Shown here in pieces: positions 34,018 through 45,664 of a DNA stretch of 64,000 nucleotides. Numbering within the stretch: the stretch's first letter is position 1; every line of letters begins with the position of its first letter. The stretch covers positions 50,628,704-50,692,703 of the forward strand of contig NC_031502.1 of assembly GCF_000237925.1 (NCBI RefSeq), given 5' to 3'. Source of the DNA: Schistosoma mansoni. Lineage: Eukaryota; Platyhelminthes; Trematoda; Strigeidida; Schistosomatidae. The notes under the pieces were generated by a model that made no database searches, was not told where the DNA came from, and saw only the letters and a program-made list of their open reading frames with translations. The translations under genes were made by a program, and so were the position numbers.

Positions 34018-34496
34018 TGTTATATCCCGAAGAGAATTATGAATGATAAGTTGAGAACTATTTATGGACCAATGTGATGCGTATATTTCCTATTATATAG
34101 TTCTTACGTAACTCAACTATCCATATTCATGTTTCTTTTATTATGAGCCTTATTTTGACCCCTAGACTATTACCGTACGATTTAATATTCCTGAGTTATA
34201 CCCAGTCTATTAATTACTGTCCCCCCTATTCACAGCCACAATTGGACAAATCTTGTGCACATGCTGTTTTCTATTTTGTGATACGATGTGGTCAGTTTGT
34301 TTGGTATATAAACCCAGCATGTTTGAGAATAATGATTCATATTGCAGAGGCTGTTATTGATGTTCTGGACTTAAGTGGCTGGGCCAGGCAGAAAACAGGA
34401 TCGATAAGTACTCTAGACTGCTCACACGGGTTTTGTGTGTCGTTGTTCCGATCGATAATTCGCTCTTCTCTAATAGGCGGATACAAGATAATAACA
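34018..34496 (+). mobile_element. Solo LTR, family LTR-1
   Basis: About 479 bp, TGTTATATCC...ATAATAACA, with a TATA box TATATAAA at 34315-34322 followed by CCCAGCATG. Collinear with 62973-63484. No matching target duplication is seen, so the ends may have eroded. The 135-codon frame across it is a by-product of the repeat. Confidence 0.8.
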
Positions 34497-34499
34497 ATT

Positions 34500-35598
34500 G
34501 CAGGTGAGCCACACGATATAACATCACTTAGTTTACAAAACTTGTATTAAACATAAATACAACAGATAAGTGGTTGATAAGACCAATAACTCATCATCAT
34601 CCATGCAGATTGAAAATTAGATACATATTAGTGTCAACCTGTCTGAAGTAGAGCACATCAATAAGCATCTAACAACAATGTTTTGTCCATCGATCAAATA
34701 CATACAGTTCGACATGTTTAAAATCAAACTATTGAATTTTCATCAAAACGGTATTACCTATCTTTCATACCTTGTTGTTATAATCTGGATAATTTACAAT
34801 GATAGACAATGAAGTAGATCATAGGTATATGGCATTCACTAGTTGTATTTTTATCAACATCATATCACATTTCTAAAATAAGGAACTTTTTAATTGAATA
34901 ACTGTAGATCTTTAGTGACTAATATTTTTGAATGAAAACGAAATACATTACTTTGAGAAGAACAAATCAATAATATTAATATATTACTTACAAAACAGGA
35001 ATTAAAGTAATATACTAATTTAATGATATGAATGTTTTTAATATTAACATTTTAATGTTTATTTATTGACATTTATTCTGTTCAGTTAAACAGGCCTTTA
35101 ATATTAGTTCTTTGTTCATCTACTAAGAAAATGCTGATTAACAACAGTTGCGTCTTATGCAACATCTATCATTTTTAAAACTCCTATGACACTGTAACTG
35201 TTGTCAATTTTTAAATGTACTTACATTATCATTAGACTGCTTACTAAAAACAACGATGTGCTTACAGGATTGAAGACTATTGAGATGTTTGCTTCGTTAA
35301 CAATATTGCACTTCAGAATGTCATAACCTTTGATTGTACATTTCAACTTCATTATTTGTTAAAATATTTATGACAAATGTTTAATCAAAATACTTTATAA
35401 ATCAAAGCTCTTCTTATAATTATTGTATTAGTTTTACATCAATATGATCGGACCTGTTAATTAGAATGTATTCTGTACTCATTTGAAGAATACTTTATTT
35501 ATTAATTAAACTAAAGAGAAGGCTGAGAAATAACTGATGAACATTATTATGGGATGTAGAAACTGAAGCGATAAAAAAACACGTTTAATTTCAAAATG
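34500..35598. other. No recognisable feature
   Basis: AT-rich; no coding or repeat signal. Confidence 0.4.
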
Positions 35599-35605
35599 AC
35601 ACTTG

Positions 35606-35784
35606 GTATCGGTCTATCGGTCCATCGGTTAAGACTGGTAGGTCTTGGGTTCGAATCTCGCGAGGCGGGATCGTGGATGTACACTTCTGAGAAGTCCCAG
35701 AATAGGACGAAACGGCCTTCCAGTGCTTCCAGGTTTTCCATGGTGGTATAGCTTCAATTGACTCATGATCTCAACTCTATAAAA
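35606..35784 (+). repeat. Family F hammerhead SINE, 5'-truncated, with 7-bp target duplication
   Basis: Begins within the tRNA-like head (GTATCGGTCTATCGG), has B box GGTTCGAATCTC, a ribozyme with CTGAGAA (core broken) and the tail CTCAACTCTATAAAA. ACACTTG flanks it at 35599-35605 and 35785-35791. Confidence 0.85.
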
Positions 35785-36167
35785 ACACTTGCTATTTGTA
35801 GACTTAAATCTTAAATAACCTCTCTGAAGATCACTGCTAATAGTAAATTTGATCGGAACGAAAACAACGTTTGAAATATATTTATGAGTCTTAATTCATT
35901 CTTCATTTGATAATTGAAGTAAACAAACAGTTGAGGATAAATGAAAACTAAAATCCAGCTTAAATTATATGTACTGAAGAACATAATAATATTTTCCCAT
36001 GAAACAGAAAATACAAGCCTTTATGTTATTATGTATGTGTACAGCTTCAGTAAACCAGCTTTAAGTCTGCTTACTGGTATCTTTCTATGTGTAGAAAATA
36101 AATCAATGACACTATTCGATTATAAACATAAATAATGACTGAAAAATTATTAAAACTTTTTTATATA

Positions 36168-36490
36168 GTTGAAATCATGAATCAATTGAGGCTAGATCAC
36201 CATGGAAAATCTGGAACCACTGCATGACCGTTTCGTCCTATTGTGGAACTCCTCGGCAGTGCGCATCCACATCCCGTGACGCGGGATTCGAACCCAGGAC
36301 CTACCAGTCTCGCGCCGGAGCACTTAACCGATAGACCACTGAGCCGACCGGCATCCAACGGTGTTAATGTCTAACTTCAACCAATCCACGAAATTGAGCA
36401 ACCATTCACCAATTGTCTTCAGTGAGTTGATATCTCCCAACAAACCTGGTTGAACTCCACTAGTTACTGCTTCTCTTAAAATTGTGGGAA
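36168..36490 (-). repeat. Family F hammerhead SINE, long form
   Basis: On the minus strand: a 5' segment with CCAGTCACTAG-type relatives (compare 50730), a tRNA-like head with clean A and B boxes (GGTTCGAATCCCGCG), a ribozyme with CCGAGGA (U4 to C, broken) and the tail CATGATTTCAACTATATAAA. Confidence 0.8.
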
Positions 36491-38685
36491 TATTATCTCA
36501 AGAAAATCGATACAGAAGCTTTTTTGTGGGAGAAATAACAACTTGAAACTCCTTTGTATAAAATAATGGTTTTTTTGTAAATTTTTCTTCTACCGGTTAA
36601 CTATTAATTTTCAAAAGCTAAATGACCTCAGATGAACCTAAATTTGCATGCATCAGTTCAAAAAAATAATATTTGTTACGAATGACTTTATAAGTTACAT
36701 TTTCTTTTTATTTACCTATCATAGTTACTCTGGATTGAGGTAAATAGCTGTCTACTCATTCTTTTAGGTCAAAAGTAATGCTAGACTAAGTAAGAGAGAT
36801 CTGTTTCCATGTGTTGTTTTTCTATTCTATATTGGTTTCATTATTTAAAAAGGACATTTTGAGAAAAAAAAACATTGACAATTTTTTTTAAGAGAAAGTA
36901 ATTTAAACATTTCAGTGAAAAGGAACTTCTTCGTTTCAAAGATTTCATTTTTGCATAAACTGCGTACTTTCCTAGTGGAAATCTAAGTATTATCCTTCAT
37001 GATTATTTAAAGTGAAATGCCAGTTAATCAGTTGCTTAATTTTCAAATATATCTTCAAACTTCGGTAATAAACTCTTGAGAGTATCATTTTTGAAGACTA
37101 TCTACAATGTCAAACTAACTAGTTCGAACAAGATTCAGATAAGAATTTTGTGAAATGTTGAAATGACATCAATTCACCGGTTTTATCACTATTTCTGTAT
37201 ACATATGACTTACGTTCATTATCTTATTGTTATATCAACCTAGAACCCACCGAGTTGTGAGTATTAATTATCAATTTATTCTTCAATCTGTTTTCCTTCT
37301 TCGAAAAATAGACGCTTTCCATTTATATTTTTTCGATAAGCTGATTGTCTCATCAACTCTTAGACTATTGCGTAACTTCAACCTAAAATGGTTTTTCGTT
37401 ACCTCATTATGTAATCCAACACCACTTCATTTTTTGACAGACTCTCATATTCGACAATTGAATCCCACTTCAATGATATATATAGGATATAATTGATGTA
37501 GTGTGAATTCTATCTTTTATGTATTAAGTAGTGATAAGTTGACTTCATTTTTGATCTAAATTAATTTATATGCAATAAATGGTGACTTGATTTTCCAATC
37601 ACAATGTATAAATATCCTAAAATCCGAAAACTGCATGAACGCATTCATTCAGATAAATGTTAGCATGAGTACAAACATTCACCTTCAAATATACCTTACA
37701 TTAAATCAACTTAGCTGAATTTAATACCTTGTGGCGGTCGGTATTCCACATAATTCTTAAACTTCGTAAACTACTCGTCTCGATAACCGTAACTAGATAA
37801 CGGAGAACGGTGTATAAATCAGAAGATGAATACGATGCGTTGATTACGTTTGTTATCGCACCGCATACAGATCATCAAAACCACTGAGACATGAAGCAAG
37901 ACTGATAAGCAAGTACCGAAGAACAGGCGAATAAGTGAAGAGCGAGTCAGTGAACAGGACTCAAATGAACATATATATACATATAGAAAGATCAATGAAT
38001 AATCGAATCATTTAAGCGACTAACACTAAAGCTATCAGGATGAATATGCACTGAATATGCTATGCTCAAGCATATATGTTCATACAAGTGCAACGATAAT
38101 AAAAGTACAGGGGTATACGATAAGTTGTTGTTGTACGAATGACTGTATCTGTTAAATAAGTTAATAAAAGGGCTTAACCAAATTAGATGTGTATAAACTC
38201 AAATGTATATGAGCTGCTATAACCGGTACTCAAATGGCAGTTTTACGGATTATTAATGTTGTTAAGGAATTTCGCAAAATAATTCCACCAAGAAATGCAT
38301 CAAAATTAAATACAAAATAATGTACTTTTTTTCCTAAATCAGACTGCTTCATCATATCCCTACTACAATCACCTAAAGGTTACTTATATACCTTCAAGTA
38401 CATTCCAAAATGTTATTTTACAAGAAAAATTCTTCAAGATAAAGAAATTATCTTTATTTCGGATCTATGAACTACTTAAAAGTTTAAATATGTTAAGAAC
38501 CGTTGTAAATTGCGTGATCTGTCAATCATTCAATATCATTAAGGGTTCAGTTTAATTGAATAAAATGAACTAACCAAATAGTATTTTTGGCATATTAGAA
38601 GAAAATAACAAATAAAATTAATACAACTTTAAATGCTTTAAGAAAATGTTATGTAATTGAATGTTATAATTGTACTACTTTAGTG
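36491..38685. other. No recognisable gene
   Basis: About 2.2 kb. A moderately GC-richer stretch at about 37731-38140 (opening TGTGGCGGTCGGTATTCC) looks like it could be a decayed LTR, but there is only one copy and no defined end. Confidence 0.35.
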
Positions 38686-38699
38686 TATATACGATAAAC

Positions 38700-38918
38700 T
38701 TACTTACTTACTTACTTACGCCTGTTACCCCTCGTGGAGGAGAAAAGGCCGCACACCAGTTTTCTCCATCCAACCCTGTCTTGAGCAATTCACTCCAGTT
38801 CTTTCCAGTTGTTATCCATCCTTTTCATATCTGCTTCTACTTTTCAGGCGTGATGTGTTCTTTGGCTTTCCTCTTTTCCGCTTCCCTTCCAGATTCCAAG
38901 TTAGGGATTGCCTCGTGA
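38700..38918 (-). pseudogene. RTE-type LINE, short 5'-truncated copy with 14-bp target duplication
   Basis: Starts with five TTAC units (3' tail of the element on the minus strand), then CGCCTGTTACCCCTCGTGG. The minus strand encodes CITRQ-type ITRQSLTWNLEGKRKRGKPKN. The perfect direct repeat TATATACGATAAAC lies at 38686-38699 and 38919-38932. This is a textbook target-primed insertion and probably fairly recent. Confidence 0.92.
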
Positions 38919-39144
38919 TATATACGATAAACAGGATAATAAATTTTGATTTCATCATCACTTTTTTTTGTTTTTTTTTTACAAAAACAGCAGTATTACA
39001 AAAGTTCTTCTTCAATGTTAGTGGACAGAAACACTTTTGAGAACTATTTAGCTATCAGATATTACTGATAGGTAAAAAAAGGTTTACCAAGTGATTTATT
39101 AACCGAAATGGTTATATTTTATTAGAAAATTAAAGTTATAAACG

Positions 39145-39160
39145 CACACACACACACATA
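39145..39160. repeat. (CA)n microsatellite
   Basis: About eight CA dinucleotides. Confidence 0.85.
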
Positions 39161-39349
39161 CAAAAAGAGAAATCTACGTAATAATATATAAAATAATTAG
39201 ATTTGTCAGTTTATATTTACCATTAAATCTAATAAGATTTAGTTACTTAAAATGTTGTCTATTCATAAGTGATTTATTTTTATGAATATTTTAATGTCAA
39301 TTTAGACTATATTGTCTTTGAACAACAAATAGTGTTGAATTCATTGCAC

Positions 39350-39545
39350 AAGCAAGCGGTTATCAGGACTCATTAGCTGAGTGGATGACGTGATGGCGTT
39401 TGAGGCGAAAGGTACTGGGTTGGAGTCCCAGAGTGAACATCAACTCTGAGATTTAGGTACATTCAGCTGACCAGTTCCAAATTGGACGAAACGCGCGTCC
39501 TGGATTGCACTGCTAGGCACTATCCATATTTGCTTATAATAAATA
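39350..39545 (+). repeat. Sm-alpha-type hammerhead SINE
   Basis: CTCATTAGCTGAGTGGATGACG, B box GGTTGGAGTCCC, ACATCAACTCTGAG, then CTGACCA-GTTCC-AAATT-GGAC-GAAACGCGCGTCCTGG. G8 of the core is C, so the ribozyme should be inactive. Ends near TTGCTTATAATA. Confidence 0.85.
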
Positions 39546-41026
39546 GTGTTATTATTATTTGTCATGTTTTTTCTTATTTATTCTCTGGTATCCATTACAT
39601 AAAGCATGGTGTAAGTCGAAGGAATTTCCGAAAACTAGAATATTCTAGAGATCTATTTAAAACTTATATCATCTCTATGATTTTTCGATTGATTTCGAAG
39701 AAAGTTTAAATCATTCTTTACATACAACGGAGAATAATATAAAACTTTAGATTATTTGGGTGCTTCACTAAGCATTGTTATTCAGCCATACAAATTAGAT
39801 TTATTCCATAATTCTTGCTTATTTCCAATTAAAAAGTTGTTTATCCATGGAAATAAATTGTCTCTCATTCCAATATCATTTAGATTATAGTCAAATATGT
39901 GAGATTTTATTAAAGATTCCTTAGATTCAGTGAAGAGTACTTCTATAAGTTCATCATCTATTTCCAGAAGATCGGACATTGGGTTTGCTAAGTAGAATAT
40001 CATTCTCCTCAGACGTTTGGGCTGAAATAGACTAAACTGAAGAACACCTCTTATCCTTTGGATTCCGAGCAGCTACTAATTATTCTGCACATTCAACTTT
40101 CACGAGATTTGTTTTCAATAATAGGATCTGTAAAATATTCGATTTCATATTTCTATGCTAATCCTTCTCTCTTACGCTTTATTGTTGTCTTAGCCCTTTT
40201 TCATATTATTTTTTCCTAAGTGATTTTGCTATCGCCTATTGACAAACTGGGTCACATATCTGTTATAGCCACTAAATCCAATCTGTTGGGATATTTTTGT
40301 TGGGAAACCTTTGATCATTTATGCAATAAATTTGACTACAACTTTTATGGGATAATTCTGGACTCAAAACGAACTAATCTTTTTGTACTTCTAAAAGCTC
40401 ACGGCGCGTAAAGTTACCGATATTAAATCTTCTTCTCTAGCTTCCACACGCAATTTGAGTTAAGTTTCACCTTATACACGATCAGCAAGTGATAAATCTT
40501 TGAAAACATAAACTTCAGATCACTTCAGTTTATAACAAAGTTACAGTATTGGGTCCACTTTATTTTTAAAGTTGAATACTATTATGAGTAACAGTGTCAG
40601 GAATTTATTTTAGCAAGTTTCCCATGATCCTAGTTAATAAGCTCATAAAAACGTAAACTCTTCAATCTCTGGATACATTAGTTAATTATGTATGTCTTTA
40701 ACTTGACATAGATAATGTACCCGGTGAATTTTGGATCCTGAATATTTACTCTTCTAAACTCTTACAAAGATCTATTATATACAGTTTATAAGAATTCCAA
40801 ATTTTGATAATATCAAGCATTTTTCCTCTTTTATATTGTTCACTAGCTTCCACTCCTCATTCTTCATTGATATCTCAGTCAGTGTTATTTCCTATCTAGT
40901 TTTTGAACTCTAAATAATCTCTGACGGTTTAAAAAGTATACGCTTTGTTGATTTTAAATGGTAATAAATTGAATAACATCATTCAGTAATCATTTGACTA
41001 ATCGTTCTTATTGGCATCTTTCAAGA
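39546..41026. other. No confident gene
   Basis: AT-rich. Frames at 39782-40003 (-) and 40220-40411 (+) have no motif. Confidence 0.4.
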
Positions 41027-41036
41027 TATTGCCAAG

Positions 41037-41492
41037 TTTTATATAGTTGAGATCATGAGTCAATTGAAGCTAGACCACCATGGAAAACCTGGATGCTCAC
41101 TAGTGACTGGCTCCATGAGGTAATTTCTGGAGTTCTAGTGAGAAGACGTGACCAGTGGAGCTAATACATGTCAGATAGAGGCAGGTATCTACCTCAGTAC
41201 AATGGAAGTTGGTCGCACGATTTCGTGAATTGTTTGAAGTTAGACAATAACACCGTTGAATGCCGGCTCAGTGGTCTATCGGTTAAGTGCTCTGGCGCGA
41301 GACTGGTAAGTCCTGGATTCGAATCCCACGAGGTGGGATCGTGGATGTGCACTGCTGATGAGTCCCGCAATAGTATGAGCTGGCCGTCCATTGCTTCCAG
41401 GTTTTCCATGGTGGTCTAGCTTCAATCGACTCATGATCTCCCATGATCTCACTGTATAAAATTACTAAAATCTCTACGAAACCCCCTTCTGG
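41037..41492 (+). repeat. Family F hammerhead SINE, long form, with 10-bp target duplication
   Basis: Left arm without the CAGAAGGGGG tip, then the 5' extension ATGCTCACTAGTGACTGG, a tRNA-like head (GGCTCAGTGGTCTATCGGTT), a B-box region, a ribozyme relic (CTGATGA, stem II and GAAAC broken) and the right arm ending CCCCCTTCTG. TATTGCCAAG flanks it at 41027-41036 and 41493-41502. Confidence 0.85.
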
Positions 41493-41545
41493 TATTGCCA
41501 AGTAATGGTAGTTTTATTTTGAGTTCACAGTTCGAAATATTTTCA

Positions 41546-41576
41546 TCTCTACGAAACCCCCTTCTAATATTGCCAA
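41546..41576 (+). repeat. Duplicated family F tail plus target site
   Basis: TCTCTACGAAACCCCCTTCT followed by AATATTGCCAA repeats, 75 bp downstream, the last 20 bp of the preceding element together with its target duplication. Confidence 0.8.
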
Positions 41577-41779
41577 AACTTGCGCTTTTTTACATATTCT
41601 TAAATGATAAAGTTTATTTTCCTATCTACACATTATCCTATCAGGAATCTGTAAGAAAAATTTCATTCTTTGATTATAAGAATTTTTTAAGAAAAATAAT
41701 TTAAAATTTCTCCTACTCATGATAGTTAGGACAAACAATTTTCTAAAAAAAAGAAAGATAGTTTATGGAACACAACAAC

Positions 41780-42068
41780 AGTGAGACTATAATTTATGGA
41801 CGAACCAATCAGGTGTGAGATGACAGGTCTCGGATTTTGGCGCGAAATTCACTCATCCATTTGGCTAAATAGAGTTTTGATATTATAGCTGATGTCAGTT
41901 CGTGATGAGATCCCGAAATCTAATTCCTAACCTTAATCATCAACTGTAAATCATAATTCTAATTCGTAACATAGGTTTATAACCCTCATTTGGTTCTGGT
42001 TATTAGGTGGACACTCTCACGGTCTGTCTAGAGTTGCTCAAAGGCCGTCCATAAATTATAGTCTCACC
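41780..42068. mobile_element. MULE-type MITE, 289 bp, with 9-bp target duplication
   Basis: Terminal inverted repeats AGTGAGACTATAATTTATGG and the complement of CCATAAATTATAGTCTCACC. The perfect 9-bp duplication CACAACAAC lies at 41771-41779 and 42069-42077. There is no coding capacity. The duplication length is the hallmark of Mutator-like transposition. Confidence 0.88.
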
Positions 42069-42339
42069 CACAACAACTTATTATTTTAATATAAAATATG
42101 AGACAAATGTCTAACTATGATTGAGATTTTCGTTTCCTTCTCAAATGCTTTTCTCAAACTAAGCTTAAATATGACTGACAAAAATGTTGAGAGAGTCCGC
42201 TTTGTCCGATGTAGTGTTTTTCGCGGTTGGACCGATTTATTTCCTAGATTATGTTCGGTTTTACCTCTTTTGTCATTTCGTCCTTTGGTTTACATAGGAT
42301 CGATTGTAGTGATGTTGTTGGCTTTTGTGCTACACCTAA

Positions 42340-42530
42340 CTTCAATCGATCCATACTCTTGCGTAACTATTCATCCATTGTCTGAGATAGATACCTGTCT
42401 CTACCCCACACGGATTAGACTCCAGTGGTCACGGCTTCTCACTAGAACTTCAGGAAATCCATCTTGAAGTCAGTCACTAGTGAGCACATGATGATTGTTA
42501 TTAGAATGGAGGTTTGTGGAGATTGTAGTA
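42340..42530 (-). repeat. Family F 5' extension and left tip fragments
   Basis: 42340-42495 on the minus strand matches the 5' extension at 41092-41240 (GTGCTCACTAGTGACTG, GGTATCTATCTCAGACAATGG). It is followed by the family tip GAATGGAGGTTTGTGGAG at about 42505-42530. Confidence 0.65.
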
Positions 42531-42570
42531 GCCTATGCTCCTCCAAGAGGGTAACAGGCTGAAGTAAGTA
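42531..42570 (+). repeat. RTE LINE 3'-end scrap
   Basis: GCCTATGCTCCTCCAAGAGG then GTAACAGGCTGAAGTAAGTA, the plus-strand 3' terminus of the RTE family, abutting the family F tip. Confidence 0.65.
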
Positions 42571-42794
42571 GTTCGCGTTAATTTAATACAAAAATATAGT
42601 ATTTTGAATGAACATCACACTCAAATAAATTAATGTTATACCTAATGAAATATCTCACTGGAAAACAAAAGAAATTCTACACTGATTAATCATCACATTG
42701 AATTAGAACGGAAGTAATGTTATTCAGAAATCACAATGAGTAAAAGAACCTAATTTAGTTTTTTTAATCCTGTCATATCAATTATTTAGTACTA

Positions 42795-43432
42795 TGGCGT
42801 AACACTTGAGCATTCTCCATCCAACTCTGTTCTACACAGTACTTTCGATTTGCTTCCAGTCGCTATTCATCTTTTTCATATCTGCTTCGAATTCTCGACG
42901 TGGTGTGTTCTTTGGAATTCCACTTTACCTTTTCCTTTCAGGATTCCAGGTAAGCGCTTGACTCGTGATATAGCTTGAGGATTTCCTTAATGTATATCCC
43001 ATCCACCAACTTCATCACCTTTTCCTAATTTCCTCTTCAGATGGAACCTAGTTTGTTCTCTCCCATAGTAGGCTGTTGCTGATTCTGTCTGTCCAACAAC
43101 GGACTTTGAATATCTTACGTATACAATTGTTTGTAAATACTGATACTATCTTGATGATGGTTCTCCACGTTTCAGCTGTGTACAGTGGAAGTGTGTTGAC
43201 GTTCGTGTTGAAGATTGTGATGTTAGTTTGATGTTTTTTTGTAGTCAGTTGTTTTATTTCCATATCTTGTATAATTGTATGAATGCTGTCCTTGTTTCTC
43301 CAATCCTCACCTTTATGTCAGTATCAGATAGTCCTTGTTCATCGATGATGTTGCTGTCAAGGTATATGAAAGATTCCACAACTTCCAGAGCTTTTTCATC
43401 AAATGATTATATCATAGCAAACTGTAATTATC
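42795..43432 (-). pseudogene. RTE-type LINE fragment
   Basis: The minus strand encodes EVVESFIYLDSNIIDEQGLSDTDIKVRIGETRTAFIQ, TNITIFNTNVNTLPLYTAETWRTIIKIVSVFTNNCIRKIFKV and SNSLLWERTN, then decays. It extends slightly further 5' than the 13.03 kb copy and lacks the terminal repeat tail. Confidence 0.85.
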
Positions 43433-43994
43433 TTTAAGTCTATGGAGAGTTGCTTTGCTTCGTACTAAATTTAAAATTGTAGTTTAGCTATTCTAAACAA
43501 TCTTTATTTAACCTGATAAACTTCTCCAAGTTAACATGGCACACTACTTTTTTTCGACATTAACAATTTTATTTTATTTAACCAACAATCTTAAGTTTAC
43601 ATACTATAAATTTAAATGATGTACGTAGCCTTAAACCTGGTCTATCGTTTACAACTAATAAACTTAATGAAAACTTATTAAAAAGAATATTCTTGATTTA
43701 TGTATTCATATTTTGAATATTATGGAACGTTCAGAATGTTCAAATTGTAATGGCTACAAAAATTAAAGTTCTATAAATTAGATTAGATGTTGGTAAATCT
43801 TTTCAATAAATAGTCTTATGAACCCAAATACAAGACAATATACATTATCAAGTTGTTTTCATTTAAAAAGCCGATCATTTATTCACACTAATCAAATTAT
43901 ATTATCAATGGAATAAATGTAACTGTTCATATTTTTATTCATTCAAGTGTTCTAATTACAGACTGTTCATTTAGTCATTATGGTTGGCCAAGTA
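43433..43994. other. No recognisable feature
   Basis: AT-rich. Confidence 0.4.
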
Positions 43995-43998
43995 CTAT

Positions 43999-44302
43999 CG
44001 TGGTGCGGGTTGTTTATATCCATATAAGTAGTATATAGTGATGGTCAGGCATAGAATGTATTTCAGCAGAAGATCGATAAGAAAAGAACGGAAACGGAAC
44101 GCAATTGGAATGAAAATGCATGAACGATGAAATCAGAGACGATGGATTGATATTTGCAGAAGGAATAGTCAAGATTGAGACAATTGATTGATATTTTACA
44201 AATTAAATGTTTACCGTATGGTTGTCAGATTTTAGTGAGATAGTCTGTAATTCTGTGTTCAAATACATTCAATCGTCCTCACTCGTCTTCTTGTTCACCA
44301 CA
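43999..44302 (+). mobile_element. Solo LTR, family LTR-2, with 4-bp target duplication
   Basis: 304 bp, CGTGGTGCGGG...GTTCACCACA (first T mutated to C), flanked by CTAT at 43995-43998 and 44303-44306. It has a TATA-rich block TTTATATCCATATAAG. Collinear with 60501-60805 and, inverted, 4535-4838. Confidence 0.75.
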
Positions 44303-44574
44303 CTATGTGCAAATGAGTATACATTGGATAAAGTTAGTATTATTTTGGTAACAAAACAAATTATTCATTATTAAACTAAATGAATAATGTAAAAGAAAAT
44401 GATATATATTTTGATTACTATTTAATAGTAAGACTATAATATGGGTATGCAAAAAAAGTATAATAATTTTATTTATTAAATATTACCTTTTTCACTCAGT
44501 GGTAGGTGAAGGTTATGAAGTGAAAAAAAAAGAATTGATTGTTTTAAATTCATTTGGTTGAATCTTCCCATTGG

Positions 44575-45040
44575 TGTCTCTTAGTAGCATTTAAGGCGAA
44601 CGGTACAAGGTTCGAGTCTCGGAGTAAACATTAACTCAAGGATGCAGGTACATCGAGCTGACCAGTTCTAAATAGGTTAGAACGCACGTCCTGGATTCCA
44701 CTGCTAGTCACTATCCATCTTTGCTTACAATGCTTGTGAATTAAGGCTATATCGAGGCTATACGCACATTATGCACATTTGCTAATAAGAGACTGATCAA
44801 ATGCAGTCCTGAACATCAATGGGAAGATTCAAACTTCACCCCATCCACAAGCCAGTAGCTATCAGGACTCAGTAGCTGTGTGGATTACGTGATGGCATTT
44901 GAAGCGAAAGGTACTGGGTTCGATTCCCAGAGTGAAAATCGACTCTGAGATGCAGGTACATCCACCTGACGAGTCTCAAATAAGACGAAACGCGCGTCTT
45001 GTATTCCACTGCTAGCCACTAGCCATCTTTGCTTATAAAT
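44575..45040 (+). repeat. Tandem dimer of Sm-alpha hammerhead repeats
   Basis: Two units in the same orientation joined by the family spacer (CTTTGCTTACAATGCTTGTG ... CACAAGCCAGTAGC). The first ribozyme (about 44653-44690) is broken (CTGACCA, GTTAGAAC). The second is intact in its core. This reproduces the tandem satellite arrangement known for Sm-alpha. Confidence 0.9.
44960..45004 (+). ncRNA. Hammerhead ribozyme, Sm-alpha type, with compensated stem II
   Basis: CTGACGA, GTCT/AGAC around loop CAAATA, GAAAC, GCGCGTC. Stem II changed on both strands from GTCC/GGAC to GTCT/AGAC, keeping the pair. Helix I is weakened. Confidence 0.7.
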
Positions 45041-45044
45041 TATT

Positions 45045-45660
45045 GTTTTGTTTTTTTATGCATTTGTTGTAACTATTATATTTGTTATACTACACTATCT
45101 CTGTTATATAATGATAGATATTGAGTTTTAATCGATTTTATACTCCATCCACTAAGCGAAGCATAAAGTATTCTTTTCTTTCTAAGAAAATATTAAATTA
45201 TAGGATTTTATGCTTTCAGTATTTTTCTGTTTGCCTAGTCATGTGTACACAGGCTATTCAATGAAGATAAGTTAAAGAAGGTAACTGGAGTCGTGAATAT
45301 ATATCATCCTTTATATTTTGTTACGAGGTAATGAAAAATGGTACTTTCTATTAAAGATAAGGAAGTTGCATAATCATATATATACTGAATTATCGGTACA
45401 GATTCCATTCACATATATGGTAATATCAGTCTGATGAATTATATTAGAAAAAATAATAATTCCTTATGTTTGTTAGTGACATGAATAATTTATTAGGAAG
45501 TAATGTAACAAGTGAATATTTAAATATAGTAACTATGACATTTAATCTACCAATATAAAACACGTAGGTAGGTAATAATCAATTATTATAAAAGATAACT
45601 GAGACTAAAATGAACTATAAGCATATCTGTAAGCATTACAAGTGATAACAATAATAAGAT
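45045..45660. other. No recognisable feature
   Basis: AT-rich. Confidence 0.4.
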
Positions 45661-45664
45661 TTGT

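Noticed and set aside
34143-34550. 135-codon and 141-codon frames here and at 63057-63482, with similar peptides
   Set aside because: The similarity is due to shared LTR-1 sequence; the frames run through the TATA region and reach the LTR ends, and other copies are not open.
36200-36350. tRNA gene candidates in the A/B-box heads of the SINEs
   Set aside because: They have box-like motifs but no complete cloverleaf or acceptor stem, and they recur with the SINEs.
42117-42467. 116-codon plus-strand frame with hydrophobic stretches
   Set aside because: Its second half is antisense to the family F 5' extension; there is no independent support for the first half.
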